A DNA stretch of 64,000 nt from Streptomyces sp. B21-105. Its GTDB lineage: Bacteria > Actinomycetota > Actinomycetes > Streptomycetales > Streptomycetaceae. Numbering within the stretch: position 1 is the stretch's first letter; each line of letters opens with the position of its first letter. Shown piece after piece: positions 24,215 through 33,607 of this stretch. Both the position numbers and the translations under genes were made by a program. A model generated the notes under the pieces. It saw only the letters and a list, made by a program, of their open reading frames with translations. It was not told where the DNA came from and ran no database searches. The DNA is taken from assembly GCF_036898465.1 (NCBI RefSeq), contig NZ_JARUMJ010000001.1, positions 5,518,001-5,582,000 on the forward strand, written 5' to 3'.

Positions 24215-24235
24215 ACCCCGACCGGTTCCAGGGTT

Positions 24236-24300
24236 CCGGGATACCGGTATCCCGGAGCCCCGAAGTCCCGAAGTCCCGGTATCCCGAAGTCCCGGCCACC
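24236..24300. repeat. Perfect 20-bp palindrome and CCGAAGTCCCG repeats
   Basis: 24236-24255 is a perfect palindrome centred on ACCGGT. It is followed by a series of CCGAAGTCCC and GGTATCCC units up to about 24295. It lies between the convergent murB and NAD(P)-binding genes and may act as a bidirectional terminator. Confidence 0.6.
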
Positions 24301-24336
24301 GAGCGCCGCGAGGCCCCTGAAGGTCGCTGAAGCCGC

Positions 24337-24969
24337 CTAATAGGCGACCCCCACCCCCTGCTTCACCGTCCCCGCGTTCTCGGTCATCGCCAGCATCGCG
24401 TGGGCCACGTCGGCCCGCCCGATGAACCTGCCCTTGGGCGGGAAGCCGCCGACCACCGTCCGGTACCTTCCGGTGACCGGTTTGTCCTGCAGACGCGGCG
24501 GGCGGACGACCGTCCAGTCCGTGGCGCTGCGCGCCAGCTCCGCCTCCATCGCGCGCAGGTCGGCGTACACGTCCTTCAGGGCCGCGGAGACGAGGCCGCG
24601 CACGGTGCGGTCCAGGAAGCCGTCGGCCACCGGCTCGGGGCCGACCGGAGCGGCGCTCACCACCAGCAGCCGACGCACGCCCTCCGCCTCCAGCGCCGAC
24701 ACCACCGTCCGCGTGAGCCGGGCGGCCACCCCCGCGTCCTTGCGGCTGCGCGCGCCGAGCCCGGACAGGACCGCGTCGCGGCCGGCCACGGCGCGGCGGA
24801 GCGACTCCGGGTCGGCCAGGTCGGCGCGGACCACCTCCAGGCGGTCGCCGGTGACGCCGAGCCCGGCAGGGTCCCGCACCACGGCCGTGACGTCGTGGCC
24901 GGCGTCCAGGGCCTGGCGGACGACCTCCCGGCCGATGCCTCCGGTGGCCCCGAAAACGGTGAACCTCAT
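24337..24969 (-). CDS. NAD(P)H-binding protein, NmrA/SDR_a5 type
   Basis: This 210-aa protein has the Rossmann motif MRFTVFGATGGIGREVVRQAL and VRRLLVVSAAPVGPEPV, and the C-terminal SATDWTVVRPPRLQDKPVTG. It is probably a NADPH-linked reductase or sensor; the substrate is unknown. It is divergent from a TetR gene, with two operator-like palindromes between the two starts, so it is the likely TetR target. Confidence 0.85.
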   Translation of the reverse strand: MRFTVFGATGGIGREVVRQALDAGHDVTAVVRDPAGLGVTGDRLEVVRADLADPESLRRAVAGRDAVLSGLGARSRKDAGVAARLTRTVVSALEAEGVRRLLVVSAAPVGPEPVADGFLDRTVRGLVSAALKDVYADLRAMEAELARSATDWTVVRPPRLQDKPVTGRYRTVVGGFPPKGRFIGRADVAHAMLAMTENAGTVKQGVGVAY

Positions 24970-24996
24970 GGCGTGCTCCCCACTCCGAGTCGGTGG

Positions 24997-25047
24997 GTGA
25001 GTATTCACTCACCCCAGGTCCTCTAGCATGGGTAAGCATTCACTCAC
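24997..25047. promoter_or_regulatory. Twin operators between the NAD(P)-binding and TetR genes
   Basis: GTGAGTATTCACTCAC (24997-25012) and GTAAGCATTCACTCAC (25032-25047) match at 14 of 16 positions. Each is a near-palindrome with GTGAGTG-like arms, the size of TetR-family sites. They are 35 bp apart, start to start, in the divergent promoter region. Confidence 0.75.
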
Positions 25048-25067
25048 TCGTCAAGAGGGGATTCCCC

Positions 25068-25733
25068 ATGGAGCGACCGGCCCGCGTCCGCATCCTCGAC
25101 GCCGCGCACGAGCTGATGCTCACCGTCGGACTGGCCCGCGCCACCACCAAGGAGATCGCGAAGGCCGCCGGCTGCTCCGAGGCGGCGCTCTACAAGTACT
25201 TCCCGAGCAAGGAAGAACTGTTCATCCGGGTCCTCATCGAGCGGCTCCCGCGGCTCGCCCCGCTGCTCGACAGCCTCACGGCCGAACCCGGCCGGGGCAC
25301 CCTGGAGGGCAACCTCACCGAGATCGCCCGCCAGGCGGCGCTCTTCTACGAGGAGAGCTTCCCGATCGCGGCCTCCCTGTACGCCGAGATGCAGCTCAAA
25401 CGGCGGCACGACGAGGGCATGCGGGAACTGGGCGGGGGCCCGCACGTGCCGATCGAGCAACTCGCCGGGTATCTGCGGGCCGAGCAAGGTGTGGGCCGGG
25501 TGCACCAGGACGCGGACCCGTTCGCCGCGGCCTCGCTGCTGATGGGCGCCTGTGCGCAGCGGGCGTTCGCCTACGACGCGGTGGGGGATCGGCCCGAGGT
25601 GCAGGACTTCGCCGCGCGCCTGGCGCGCACGCTCCTGACCGGCGTCACCGGCGCGGCGAGCCACACCAGCCCCACGAGCCCCACCGGCGGCACCTCGCAC
25701 GCCCCCGGGACCACCGGCGGCCTCACCGGCTGA
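25068..25733 (+). CDS. TetR/AcrR family regulator
   Basis: This 221-aa protein has an N-terminal helix-turn-helix (ATTKEIAKAAGCSEAALYKYFPSKEEL region, residues about 25-52) and a helical ligand-binding domain. The last 25 residues are a Thr/Ser/Gly-rich tail. ATG at 25068. It probably represses itself and the divergent NAD(P)-binding gene through the twin operators. The ligand is unknown. Confidence 0.9.
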   Translation: MERPARVRILDAAHELMLTVGLARATTKEIAKAAGCSEAALYKYFPSKEELFIRVLIERLPRLAPLLDSLTAEPGRGTLEGNLTEIARQAALFYEESFPIAASLYAEMQLKRRHDEGMRELGGGPHVPIEQLAGYLRAEQGVGRVHQDADPFAAASLLMGACAQRAFAYDAVGDRPEVQDFAARLARTLLTGVTGAASHTSPTSPTGGTSHAPGTTGGLTG

Positions 25734-25836
25734 AGACCCGGCGAGCAGCCGACGACGACACGCCCCCGACCCCCCGACCCCGACCCGCGGCTCAGCCGTG
25801 CCGGGCTCCGCGGGGGCGGGCTCAGCGGCACCGGGC

Positions 25837-26868
25837 TCAGGACGCCAGCCAGTCGTCCACGCCCGACAACAACTTCCGGCGTACGTCCTCGGGCGCCGCC
25901 GAGCCCCGCACCGACTGCCGGGCCAGTTCCGCCAACTCCTCGTCCGTGAAGGCGTGGTGGCGTCGGGCGATCTCGTACTGGGCCGCCAGGCGCGAGCCGA
26001 ACAGCAGTGGGTCGTCGGCGCCCAGCGCCATGGGGACGCCCGCGTCGAACAGGGTGCGCAGCGGGACGTCCTCGGGCTTCTCGTACACGCCCAGGGCCAC
26101 GTTCGAGGCCGGGCAGACCTCGCAGGTCACGCCGCGTTCGGCGAGCTTCCTCAGCAGCCGGGGGTCCTCGGCCGCCCGTACGCCGTGCCCCAGCCGGTTC
26201 GCGTACAGGTCGTCCAGACAGTCGCGGACGGACGACGGGCCGGTCAGCTCGCCGCCGTGCGGGGCGGACAGCAGCCCGCCCTCGCGGGCGATCGCGAACG
26301 CCCGGTCGAAGTCCCGTGCCATGCCACGGCGTTCGTCGTTGGAGAGCCCGAAGCCGACCACCCCGCGGTCCGCGTACCGCACGGCCAGCCGGGCCAGGGT
26401 GCGGGCGTCCAGCGGATGCTTCATCCGGTTCGCCGCGACCAGCACCCGCATCCCGAGCCCGGTCTCGCGCGACGTCGTCTCGACCGCGTCCAGGATGATC
26501 TCCAGCGCCGGGATCAGCCCGCCCAGCCGGGGCGCGTACGACGTCGGGTCGACCTGGATCTCCAGCCAGTGCGAGCCGTCCCTGAGGTCCTCCTCGGCGG
26601 CCTCCCGCACCAGCCGCTGGATGTCCTCCGGCTCCCGCACACACGACCGGGCCGCGTCGTACAGGCGCTGGAAGCGGAACCAGCCCCGCTCGTCCGTGGC
26701 CCGCAGCTTGGGTGGCTCCCCGCTGGTCAGCGCCTCGGTCAGCGCGTCCGGCAGGTGCACGCCGTACTTGTCGGCCAGTTCCAGCACGGTGGTGGCCCGC
26801 ATCGACCCGGTGAAGTGCAGGTGCAGATGGGCTTTCGGCAGCTCAGAGACATCACGTACACGCTCCAT
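25837..26868 (-). CDS. add: Adenosine deaminase
   Basis: This 343-aa metal-dependent TIM-barrel enzyme deaminates adenosine to inosine in purine salvage. The zinc motif HLHLHFTGS is near residue 15. Others are SAPHGGELTG with metal His and catalytic Glu, RLGHGVRA, CPASNVALG and the metal Asp in ALGADDPLLFG. The ATG at 26868 gives the usual start MERVRDVSELPKAHLH; upstream starts would add up to 33 atypical residues. Confidence 0.92.
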   Translation of the reverse strand: MERVRDVSELPKAHLHLHFTGSMRATTVLELADKYGVHLPDALTEALTSGEPPKLRATDERGWFRFQRLYDAARSCVREPEDIQRLVREAAEEDLRDGSHWLEIQVDPTSYAPRLGGLIPALEIILDAVETTSRETGLGMRVLVAANRMKHPLDARTLARLAVRYADRGVVGFGLSNDERRGMARDFDRAFAIAREGGLLSAPHGGELTGPSSVRDCLDDLYANRLGHGVRAAEDPRLLRKLAERGVTCEVCPASNVALGVYEKPEDVPLRTLFDAGVPMALGADDPLLFGSRLAAQYEIARRHHAFTDEELAELARQSVRGSAAPEDVRRKLLSGVDDWLAS

Positions 26869-26941
26869 CCAGGGATCCTGCCGCATGCCCCGGGCGTCCC
26901 GGTAGCGCTTTCCCCGAACGTGGTCTTGCTCGCACAAAGCA

Positions 26942-26975
26942 GCGGGACCGCACGCCGGTGTCGGCATGCGGTCCC
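26942..26975 (-). terminator. Terminator of the aminotransferase gene
   Basis: CGGGACCGCACGCCG (26942-26956) pairs with 26961-26975 over 15 bp with one mismatch and a 4-base loop. It starts 16 bases after the aminotransferase stop on the minus strand. Confidence 0.65.
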
Positions 26976-26991
26976 GTGCGGGAAGCGGACG

Positions 26992-28218
26992 TCAGTCCCG
27001 GGCCTCCGCCAGCAGCTTCTGGATGCGGCTCACGCCCTCGACGAGGTCCTCGTCGCCCAGCGCGTACGACAGCCGCAGATACCCCGGGGTGCCGAAGGCC
27101 TCGCCCGGCACCACCGCGACCTCGGACTCCTCCAGGATCAGCGCGGCCAGCTCGACCGAGTCCTGCGGGCGCCTGCCGCGGATCTCCTTGCCGAGCAGCG
27201 CCTTCACCGACGGGTAGGCGTAGAACGCGCCCTCCGGCTCCGGGCAGACGACGCCGTCGATCTCGTTGAGCATCCGGACGATCGTCCTGCGACGCCGGTC
27301 GAAGGCCTCGCGCATCGTCTCGACGGCCGACAGGTCACCGGAGACGGCGGCCAGGGCGGCGATCTGCGCCACGTTGGAAACGTTCGAGGTGGCGTGCGAC
27401 TGCAGGTTCGTCGCGGCCTTGACGACGTCCTTCGGGCCGATGATCCAGCCCACCCGCCAGCCGGTCATCGCGTACGTCTTGGCGACGCCGTTGACGACGA
27501 TGCACTTGTCGCGCAGCTCGGGGAGGATCGCCGGGAGCGAGGTGAACGTCGCGTCGCCGTAGACGAGGTGCTCGTAGATCTCGTCCGTCATGACCCACAG
27601 GCCGTGCTCGACGGCCCAGCGGCCGATCGCCTCGGCGTCCTCGGCGCTGTAGACCGCGCCGGTCGGGTTGGACGGGGAGACGAAGAGGACGACCTTGGTG
27701 CGCTCCGTGCGGGCCGCCTCCAACTGCTCGACGGAGACGCGGTAACCGGTCGTCTCGTCGGCCACCACGTCGACCGGGACGCCGCCGGCCAGCCGGATCG
27801 ACTCCGGGTACGTGGTCCAGTACGGCGCCGGGACGATGACCTCGTCGCCCGGGTCGAGGATGGCGGCGAAGGCCTCGTAGATGGCCTGCTTGCCGCCGTT
27901 GGTGACCAGGATCTGCGAGGCCTCGACCTCGTAGCCGGAGTCACGCAGCGTCTTCGCGGCGATCGCGGCCTTCAGCTCGGGCAGGCCCCCGGCGGGCGTG
28001 TACCGGTGGAACTTGGGGTTCTTGCAGGCCTCGATCGCGGCCTCGACGATGTAGTCCGGGGTCGGGAAGTCGGGCTCGCCGGCGCCGAAGCCGATCACCG
28101 GACGCCCGGCGGCCTTCAGGGCCTTGGCCTTGGCGTCCACGGCGAGGGTGGCGGACTCGGAGATCGCGCCGACGCGGGCGGAGACCCGGCGCTCGGTGGG
28201 AGGGGTTGCAGCGCTCAT
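26992..28218 (-). CDS. aspC: Pyridoxal-phosphate aminotransferase, aspartate aminotransferase type
   Basis: This 408-aa fold-type I class I aminotransferase has [18 protein letters not shown] at the N-terminus, [12 protein letters not shown] with the conserved Asn, [11 protein letters not shown], and the PLP-Lys region [19 protein letters not shown]. The C-terminal substrate Arg is in PGYLRLSYA. The length is normal. ATG at 28218. It is the conserved neighbour upstream of tRNA-Trp and secE in Streptomyces. Confidence 0.92.
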   Translation of the reverse strand: MSAATPPTERRVSARVGAISESATLAVDAKAKALKAAGRPVIGFGAGEPDFPTPDYIVEAAIEACKNPKFHRYTPAGGLPELKAAIAAKTLRDSGYEVEASQILVTNGGKQAIYEAFAAILDPGDEVIVPAPYWTTYPESIRLAGGVPVDVVADETTGYRVSVEQLEAARTERTKVVLFVSPSNPTGAVYSAEDAEAIGRWAVEHGLWVMTDEIYEHLVYGDATFTSLPAILPELRDKCIVVNGVAKTYAMTGWRVGWIIGPKDVVKAATNLQSHATSNVSNVAQIAALAAVSGDLSAVETMREAFDRRRRTIVRMLNEIDGVVCPEPEGAFYAYPSVKALLGKEIRGRRPQDSVELAALILEESEVAVVPGEAFGTPGYLRLSYALGDEDLVEGVSRIQKLLAEARD

Positions 28219-28448
28219 GGGGCCCATGGTTTCAGACCGGAAACCGGCCCGGCACACGGGTTTCACGGACTGGTCAGCCGAGCGGTCATCAAAGAGAACA
28301 TCCGAAGGAATCCGATCAAGGCCGCTTTCCGTTCGACGAGGCGCTCAAGACCACGTACACTCACACGTCGTTGGCCTTCGACAGCCGCGCCCCGCAACCA
28401 GGTGCACACCGAGCACCTGAGCGGATGCGGTACGTTGGGGACACACAA

Positions 28449-28521
28449 AGGGTCGTAGCTCAATTGGTAGAGCACTGGTCTCCAAAACCAGCGGTTGGGG
28501 GTTCAAGTCCCTCCGGCCCTG
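28449..28521 (+). tRNA. tRNA-Trp (anticodon CCA)
   Basis: The acceptor is AGGGTCG (28449-28455) with CGGCCCT (28514-28520) and discriminator G. The anticodon arm CTGGT-CTCCAAA-ACCAG gives CCA. It precedes secE, as in most actinobacteria. Confidence 0.97.
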
Positions 28522-28635
28522 CTACACACTCCATCAGCAGGATGTGTGCGCAGCGCATGTACGTACAGCAATGCACTCGCCGTGCGGCTCAGACCGGGCG
28601 CGGCACGGCCACGACCCGGGAACAGGTGAGGACGA

Positions 28636-28923
28636 ATGGCGGACGCCGTGGGCTCCATCGACACGCCTGATGCCCAGGACGAGGCGCCTGAGGCGAAGAA
28701 GAAGGCCCGCAAGGGCGGCAAGCGCGCCAAGAAGGGCCCGCTCAAGCGCCTCGCGCTCTTCTATCGCCAGATCGTTGCGGAGCTCCGCAAGGTCGTATGG
28801 CCCACTCGTAGTCAGCTGACGACGTACACCACCGTGGTGATCGTGTTCGTCGTCATCATGATCGGCCTGGTGACCGTGATTGACTATGGACTCAGCCACG
28901 CCGCCAAGTACGTCTTTGGCTGA
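28636..28923 (+). CDS. secE: Preprotein translocase subunit SecE
   Basis: This 95-aa protein is a stabilising subunit of SecYEG. A Lys-rich N-terminal half leads to [22 protein letters not shown], a strongly conserved amphipathic region, and a single C-terminal membrane helix ([16 protein letters not shown]). ATG at 28636. It precedes nusG by 80 bases. Confidence 0.95.
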   Translation: MADAVGSIDTPDAQDEAPEAKKKARKGGKRAKKGPLKRLALFYRQIVAELRKVVWPTRSQLTTYTTVVIVFVVIMIGLVTVIDYGLSHAAKYVFG

Positions 28924-29003
28924 GCCTAGAGCGAAGGGCGCCGAGGTATCCGGCGCCCCTTTCGCATGTTCCACCCCTATGTATCCAGGAAGAAGCAGCC
29001 ACC

Positions 29004-29879
29004 GTGTCTGACCAGAACCTGAACGACGCCATCGAGCCGGACGAGTCCGTGGACGACGAGCTCGACATCGTCGAGGGCTCGGACGAGGTGGACGAGTTCG
29101 AGGCTGCCGAGGCCGAGGCGGGCGAGCCCGCGGAGGAAGCCGCGCTGCACGTCGAGGACGAGGACGCCGAGGACGACGAGACCGTCGCCGAAGAGTCCGA
29201 GGAAGCCCAGTCCGAGGACGACGAGTCCGGGGAAGCCGAAGAGGAAGAGCCGGCCGAGCCGGTCGACCCCGTCGTCGCCCTGCGCGAGGAACTGCGCACC
29301 CTCCCCGGCGAGTGGTACGTCATCCACACGTACGCCGGTTACGAGAACCGCGTGAAGACCAACCTGGAGCAGCGCGCCGTCTCGCTGAACGTCGAGGACT
29401 TCATCTTCCAGGCCGAGGTGCCGCAGGAAGAGGTCGCGCAGATCAAGAACGGCGAGCGCAAGACCATCCGTCAGAACAAGCTCCCCGGCTACGTGCTGGT
29501 GCGCATGGACCTGACGAACGAGTCCTGGGGCGTCGTCCGCAACACCCCCGGCGTCACCGGCTTCGTGGGCAACGCCTACGACCCGTACCCGCTGACCCTG
29601 GACGAGATCGTCAAGATGCTCGCCCCGGAGGCCGAGGAGAAGGCCGCCCGTGAGGCCGCCGAGGCCGAGGGCAAGCCGGCTCCGGCCCGCAAGGTCGAGG
29701 TCCAGGTGCTCGACTTCGAGGTGGGCGACTCGGTCACCGTCACCGACGGCCCCTTCGCCACGCTGCAGGCCACGATCAACGAGATCAACGCCGACTCGAA
29801 GAAGGTCAAGGGCCTCGTGGAGATCTTCGGCCGCGAGACCCCGGTCGAGCTCAGCTTCGACCAGATCCAGAAGAACTAG
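29004..29879 (+). CDS. nusG: Transcription termination/antitermination factor NusG
   Basis: This 291-aa protein has an acidic N-terminal extension of about 95 residues rich in Glu and Asp, typical of actinobacteria. The NGN domain follows ([37 protein letters not shown]) and then a KOW domain ([15 protein letters not shown] and a C-terminal QIQKN). It binds RNA polymerase and links it to Rho and ribosomes. GTG at 29004. A strong terminator follows. Confidence 0.96.
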   Translation: MSDQNLNDAIEPDESVDDELDIVEGSDEVDEFEAAEAEAGEPAEEAALHVEDEDAEDDETVAEESEEAQSEDDESGEAEEEEPAEPVDPVVALREELRTLPGEWYVIHTYAGYENRVKTNLEQRAVSLNVEDFIFQAEVPQEEVAQIKNGERKTIRQNKLPGYVLVRMDLTNESWGVVRNTPGVTGFVGNAYDPYPLTLDEIVKMLAPEAEEKAAREAAEAEGKPAPARKVEVQVLDFEVGDSVTVTDGPFATLQATINEINADSKKVKGLVEIFGRETPVELSFDQIQKN

Positions 29880-29906
29880 CTCCTTCTGGAACACACGCCT
29901 CCGACC

Positions 29907-29950
29907 AGGTCAGGCGGGCTGTCACAGCTCGCCTGACCTGCTCGGTTTTT
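29907..29950 (+). terminator. Rho-independent terminator of secE-nusG
   Basis: AGGTCAGGCG (29907-29916) pairs with CGCCTGACCT (29930-29939), the inner bases extend the stem to 15 bp, and TTTTT occurs at 29946-29950. Confidence 0.85.
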
Positions 29951-29976
29951 GGCCGCGCAGAGATACCCGTTATCGT
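29949..29976 (+). promoter_or_regulatory. Possible promoter of rplKA
   Basis: TTGGCC (29949-29954), a 16-base spacer and TATCGT (29971-29976) lie about 75 bases before rplK, right after the nusG terminator. The match is modest. Confidence 0.3.
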
Positions 29977-30050
29977 TGTGCGGTATGCCTCCATCCGGAT
30001 CATCCGGACCGGAAGGCTGAAAAAACTCTCACTAGGACCCGGAGAGAGCA

Positions 30051-30485
30051 ATGCCTCCCAAGAAGAAGAAGGTCACGGGGCTCATCAAGCTCCAGATCAA
30101 CGCCGGTGCGGCCAACCCCGCGCCGCCGGTCGGCCCCGCGCTCGGCCAGCACGGCGTCAACATCATGGAGTTCTGCAAGGCCTACAACGCCGCGACCGAG
30201 TCGCAGCGTGGCTGGGTGATCCCGGTGGAGATCACGGTCTACGAGGACCGCTCCTTCACCTTCGTCACCAAGACGCCGCCGGCCGCGAAGATGATCCTCA
30301 AGGCCGCGGGTGTCGAGAAGGGCTCGGGCGAGCCGCACAAGACCAAGGTCGCCAAGATCACCGAGGCGCAGGTCCGCGAGATCGCCACGACCAAGCTTCC
30401 CGACCTGAACGCCAACGACCTGGACGCCGCGTCGAAGATCATCGCCGGCACCGCCCGCTCCATGGGCATCACGGTCGAGGGCTGA
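30051..30485 (+). CDS. rplK: 50S ribosomal protein L11
   Basis: This 144-aa protein binds 23S rRNA at the GTPase-associated centre. It has the conserved [37 protein letters not shown] and the C-terminal RNA-binding [12 protein letters not shown] and [15 protein letters not shown] at 30051 after GGAGAG. rplA follows 85 bases downstream. Confidence 0.97.
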
Positions 30486-30570
30486 TTCCCAGCCCCGTAG
30501 CACCTTCGTAGCACCGTGGCAGGGCCTGCTCGGCCCGTACCACGACTCCTCAAGACACACTGGAGCAGTA

Positions 30571-31296
30571 GTGAGCAAGCGCAGCAAGTCCCTCCGCGCT
30601 GCGGACGCCAAGATCGACCGGGAGAAGCTCTACGCCCCGCTCGAGGCCGTCCGTCTCGCCAAGGAGACCTCCACGAGCAAGTTCGACGGCACCGTCGAGG
30701 TCGCCTTCCGCCTGGGTGTCGACCCGCGCAAGGCCGACCAGATGGTCCGTGGCACCGTGAACCTGCCGCACGGCACCGGCAAGACCGCCCGGGTCCTGGT
30801 CTTCGCGACCGGTGACCGTGCTGCGGCCGCGGAGGCCGCGGGCGCCGACATCGTCGGCTCCGACGAACTGATCGACGAGGTGGCGAAGGGGCGTCTGGAC
30901 TTCGACGCCGTCGTCGCCACCCCGGACCTCATGGGCAAGGTCGGCCGTCTCGGCCGCGTCCTCGGCCCGCGTGGTCTGATGCCCAACCCGAAGACCGGCA
31001 CCGTGACCCCGGACGTGGTCAAGGCCGTGACCGAGATCAAGGGCGGCAAGATCGAGTTCCGCGTCGACAAGCACTCGAACCTGCACTTCATCATCGGCAA
31101 GGCGTCCTTCGACGACGACAAGCTGGTGGAGAACTACGGCGCGGCGCTGGAGGAGATCCTCCGTCTGAAGCCGTCCGCCGCCAAGGGTCGCTACATCAAG
31201 AAGGCCGCGATCAGCACCACGATCGGCCCCGGCATCCAGGTCGACCCGAACCGCACCCGGAACCTTCTCGTCGAGGAGGACCCGGCCGCGGTCTGA
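30571..31296 (+). CDS. rplA: 50S ribosomal protein L1
   Basis: This 241-aa L1-stalk protein has [42 protein letters not shown] and [17 protein letters not shown], all hallmark segments. In many bacteria L1 also represses its own mRNA. GTG at 30571. A strong terminator follows. Confidence 0.97.
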   Translation: MSKRSKSLRAADAKIDREKLYAPLEAVRLAKETSTSKFDGTVEVAFRLGVDPRKADQMVRGTVNLPHGTGKTARVLVFATGDRAAAAEAAGADIVGSDELIDEVAKGRLDFDAVVATPDLMGKVGRLGRVLGPRGLMPNPKTGTVTPDVVKAVTEIKGGKIEFRVDKHSNLHFIIGKASFDDDKLVENYGAALEEILRLKPSAAKGRYIKKAAISTTIGPGIQVDPNRTRNLLVEEDPAAV

Positions 31297-31320
31297 ACCT
31301 GACGGTTCGCCCGAGTCGGC

Positions 31321-31363
31321 GACGAGCCCCGCAACCTTTCGAGGTGCGGGGCTCGTCCCTTTT
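31321..31363 (+). terminator. Rho-independent terminator of rplKA
   Basis: GACGAGCCCCGC (31321-31332) pairs with GCGGGGCTCGTC (31346-31357). An ACCT/AGGT stem closes a TTCG tetraloop with one bulged A, and CCTTTTT follows. Confidence 0.9.
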
Positions 31364-31444
31364 TGTCGTATCTCTCTTTCTTCGTACGACTGTCAGTGCC
31401 GTGCGTTAACGTCCAGTGACAGGCATTCCATGGGGGTGGGACGA

Positions 31445-32350
31445 ATGAAGTGCACGAGTGTGCGCCGCGCGGGCCTCTCGATCGCGGCGGTGACCCTGGC
31501 GGCGGCGGCGACGGCCTGCAGCGGCTCGGGCGGGTCCGGCGGGTCGGGCGGCTCCGGGAAGGGCGGGGAGGACAGCCCGAGGCTCAGCCCCGTCGCGGCG
31601 CTGCGGAGCGCGGAGAAGTCCACCGGCGGCGCCGACTCCGCGAAGGTCGAGTCCACCACCACCATGGGCTCGGTGATGTCGATGACCGCCGAGGGCGCCC
31701 TGGGCTGGAAGGACGGCCTCACCGGCACGCTCACCATCACGTACACCGGCGGCACCATGGCCGACACGATGCGGCAGATGGGCACCACCTCGATGGAGGC
31801 CCGATACCTGCCCGACGCCTACTACGCCCGGATGGGCGACTCCTTCGCGGGGCAGGCCGGCGGCAGACACTGGATCAAGTACGCGTACGACGACCTCGAG
31901 AAGCTCGGCGGCGGCTCCGGCGCCTTTCTGAAGGACCAGCTGACGAACACCACCCCGAACCAGTCGGTGAAGCTGCTGCTGGCCTCCGGGGACGTCCGGG
32001 AGGTCGGCGAGGAGAAGGTGCGGGGCCGGAACACCACGCACTACTCCGGCACCGTCGAGGTGGCCGACCTCGCCGAGAAGAACTCCCACCTCAGCCGGAG
32101 CCAGCTCGACGAGCTGAAGAAGACGCTGGAACAGGCCGGCGTCACCACGGAGACCGTCGACATCTGGGTCGACGACCGGGACCTGCTGGCCAAGAAGGTC
32201 GAGAAGGGCGAGACCACGGCGGGCGCGTACAGCCAGACGGCCTTCTACACCGACTACGGCACCGAGGTCGTGGCCGAGGCGCCGTCGGCCGGCGACACGA
32301 CGGACTTCCGCGAGCTGGTGAAGCGGCAGGGGGCGGCCGGAGGCTCGTAA
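31445..32350 (+). CDS. Putative LppX/LprAFG-like lipoprotein, first copy
   Basis: This 301-aa exported lipoprotein has a signal peptide MKCTSVRRAGLSIAAVTLAA and a lipobox ending ATACSG. A Gly/Ser linker follows, then a beta-rich domain with GALGWKDGLTGTLTITY, ARYLPDAYYARMGD, HWIKYAYDDLEKL and VDIWVDDRDLLAKK. This pattern resembles mycobacterial LppX/LprG-type carriers of hydrophobic ligands, though similarity is distant. The ATG at 31445 follows GGGGGTGGGA. It is paralogous to the next gene. Confidence 0.8.
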   Translation: MKCTSVRRAGLSIAAVTLAAAATACSGSGGSGGSGGSGKGGEDSPRLSPVAALRSAEKSTGGADSAKVESTTTMGSVMSMTAEGALGWKDGLTGTLTITYTGGTMADTMRQMGTTSMEARYLPDAYYARMGDSFAGQAGGRHWIKYAYDDLEKLGGGSGAFLKDQLTNTTPNQSVKLLLASGDVREVGEEKVRGRNTTHYSGTVEVADLAEKNSHLSRSQLDELKKTLEQAGVTTETVDIWVDDRDLLAKKVEKGETTAGAYSQTAFYTDYGTEVVAEAPSAGDTTDFRELVKRQGAAGGS

Positions 32351-32443
32351 TTCACGGGACCTCCTCCCGGTTCCTGGGATACCTTCACGGTCTTGCTGTG
32401 CGTCGATCGTGTGTTCTCTGTATGGGGTTCTGGGGGAAATTGG

Positions 32444-33238
32444 ATGAGGTCTGCCGTGGGTGTCCTCGGGCTGTCCGTGCTGCTCGTCAGCGGCTGTGCG
32501 GCGGTGGGCGGTACGGGGAGCGGGGATGACGCGTCCGCCGCGGCGGAGGCGGTCACACGGGCCGCGGAGAAGGCGGAGCAGCCGGTGTCCCTGCGCTACC
32601 GCACGAACGGCCGGACGCCGGAGGAGGGCCGGATCCGAGGCGAAGCCGCGATCGGCACGAAGCCGCAGGTGATGAGCCTGAAGTCCACCGTGCTCAGTGG
32701 CCCCGAGAAGGGCACGGGCGAGTTCCGGTTCGTCGGCGGGGTGCTCTACATAGGCACCGACGAAGCCGACGAGGACGGCAAGCACTGGATCAGGTTCGGC
32801 AAGCGCGGCGCCAACGGCGGGATGTCCGACAAGATGCGGGACAACCCGGTGCACGAGACCGGCTTCCTGGCCGGCGCCGACGACCTGAAGAAGGCCGGAT
32901 CCGAGACCGTCGGCGGCGTCCGCACCGACCATTACACGGGCACGGCCACGGTCGACGAGATCCGCGCCTCCTACGAGGGCAAGCCGACGAAGATCCGGCA
33001 ACGCACCGAGAAGAGCCTCGCCCAGTACGAGAAGCTGGGCGTCGACGAGCTCACCATGGACCTGTGGGTCGACGCCGAGGACCGCACCAGGCAGCTGCGC
33101 ATGCAGGGCTTCGGCCGGCGTGGCCCGCTCGACCTGACCATCACCTTCTCCGACTACGGCAAGCCCGTGACCGTGCACGCGCCGCCGGCCTCGGACACCG
33201 TGGACCTGGCCGAGCAGCTGCGCAAGGCCGCGGACTGA
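32444..33238 (+). CDS. Putative LppX/LprAFG-like lipoprotein, second copy
   Basis: This 264-aa protein has signal peptide MRSAVGVLGLSVLLVSGCAA, with lipobox LVSGC, and a domain parallel to the previous gene: KHWIRFGK, AGADDLKKAGSETVGGVRTDHYTGT, LTMDLWVDAEDRTRQLR and LTITFSDYGKPVTVHAP. The two look like a tandem duplication that has diverged. Both sit between rplA and rplJ. The ATG at 32444 gives a clean signal peptide. Confidence 0.8.
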   Translation: MRSAVGVLGLSVLLVSGCAAVGGTGSGDDASAAAEAVTRAAEKAEQPVSLRYRTNGRTPEEGRIRGEAAIGTKPQVMSLKSTVLSGPEKGTGEFRFVGGVLYIGTDEADEDGKHWIRFGKRGANGGMSDKMRDNPVHETGFLAGADDLKKAGSETVGGVRTDHYTGTATVDEIRASYEGKPTKIRQRTEKSLAQYEKLGVDELTMDLWVDAEDRTRQLRMQGFGRRGPLDLTITFSDYGKPVTVHAPPASDTVDLAEQLRKAAD

Positions 33239-33340
33239 GCGCCGCCGGGCGACCGGCCGACCGCCCGCCCCGGCGCGCGGCCCGTCCAACCCGGCCCGAC
33301 CACCCGGCCCGGCGCGCGGCCGGTCCCCGTACGGGCGGAT

Positions 33341-33370
33341 TTGCTTGACGGCGACCGGTTCCCGTACGCT
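33341..33370 (+). promoter_or_regulatory. Promoter of rplJL
   Basis: TTGCTT (33341-33346), an 18-base spacer and TACGCT (33365-33370) lie about 235 bases upstream of rplJ. The long leader holds the L10 leader-type hairpin. Confidence 0.55.
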
Positions 33371-33399
33371 CCTGAAGAAGCCAAAGACCGCTGGTCGTT

Positions 33400-33600
33400 G
33401 CCGTGCACTCAGCAGAGTGTGCGGTGGCCGAAGGATCCGCTGCAATGCGGACGACCCGCGCAGGTGTCAGTGGATGTGCTCCCGAACAGAACTCCTTTCA
33501 CGGAATTCGTCCGGTCGAGCTACGCCCCGTGCGCCTGCGCCGGGGCGTTTCGTCTGTCACAGCCCCTTCTGAGCGGTCCTCATCACCCGGAAGGAGGCCG
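33400..33600 (+). promoter_or_regulatory. L10 leader region of rplJ
   Basis: The untranslated leader of rplJ is where L10 or the L10-L12 complex represses its own mRNA in many bacteria. The region is gene-free and ends with a stable hairpin at 33522-33550 just before the ribosome binding site GGAAGGAGG. I did not fold it fully. Confidence 0.5.
33522..33550 (+). terminator. Attenuator-like hairpin in the rplJ leader
   Basis: ACGCCCCG (33522-33529) pairs with CGGGGCGT (33541-33548), and TT follows. It lies 58 bases before the rplJ start and may stop transcription when L10 is in excess. Confidence 0.5.
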
Positions 33601-33607
33601 ACGCTCT

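Noticed and set aside
31430..31444. Upstream start for the first lipoprotein
   Set aside because: The ATG at 31430 would put five residues ahead of the signal peptide and has no ribosome binding site, whereas 31445 follows GGGGGTGGGA.
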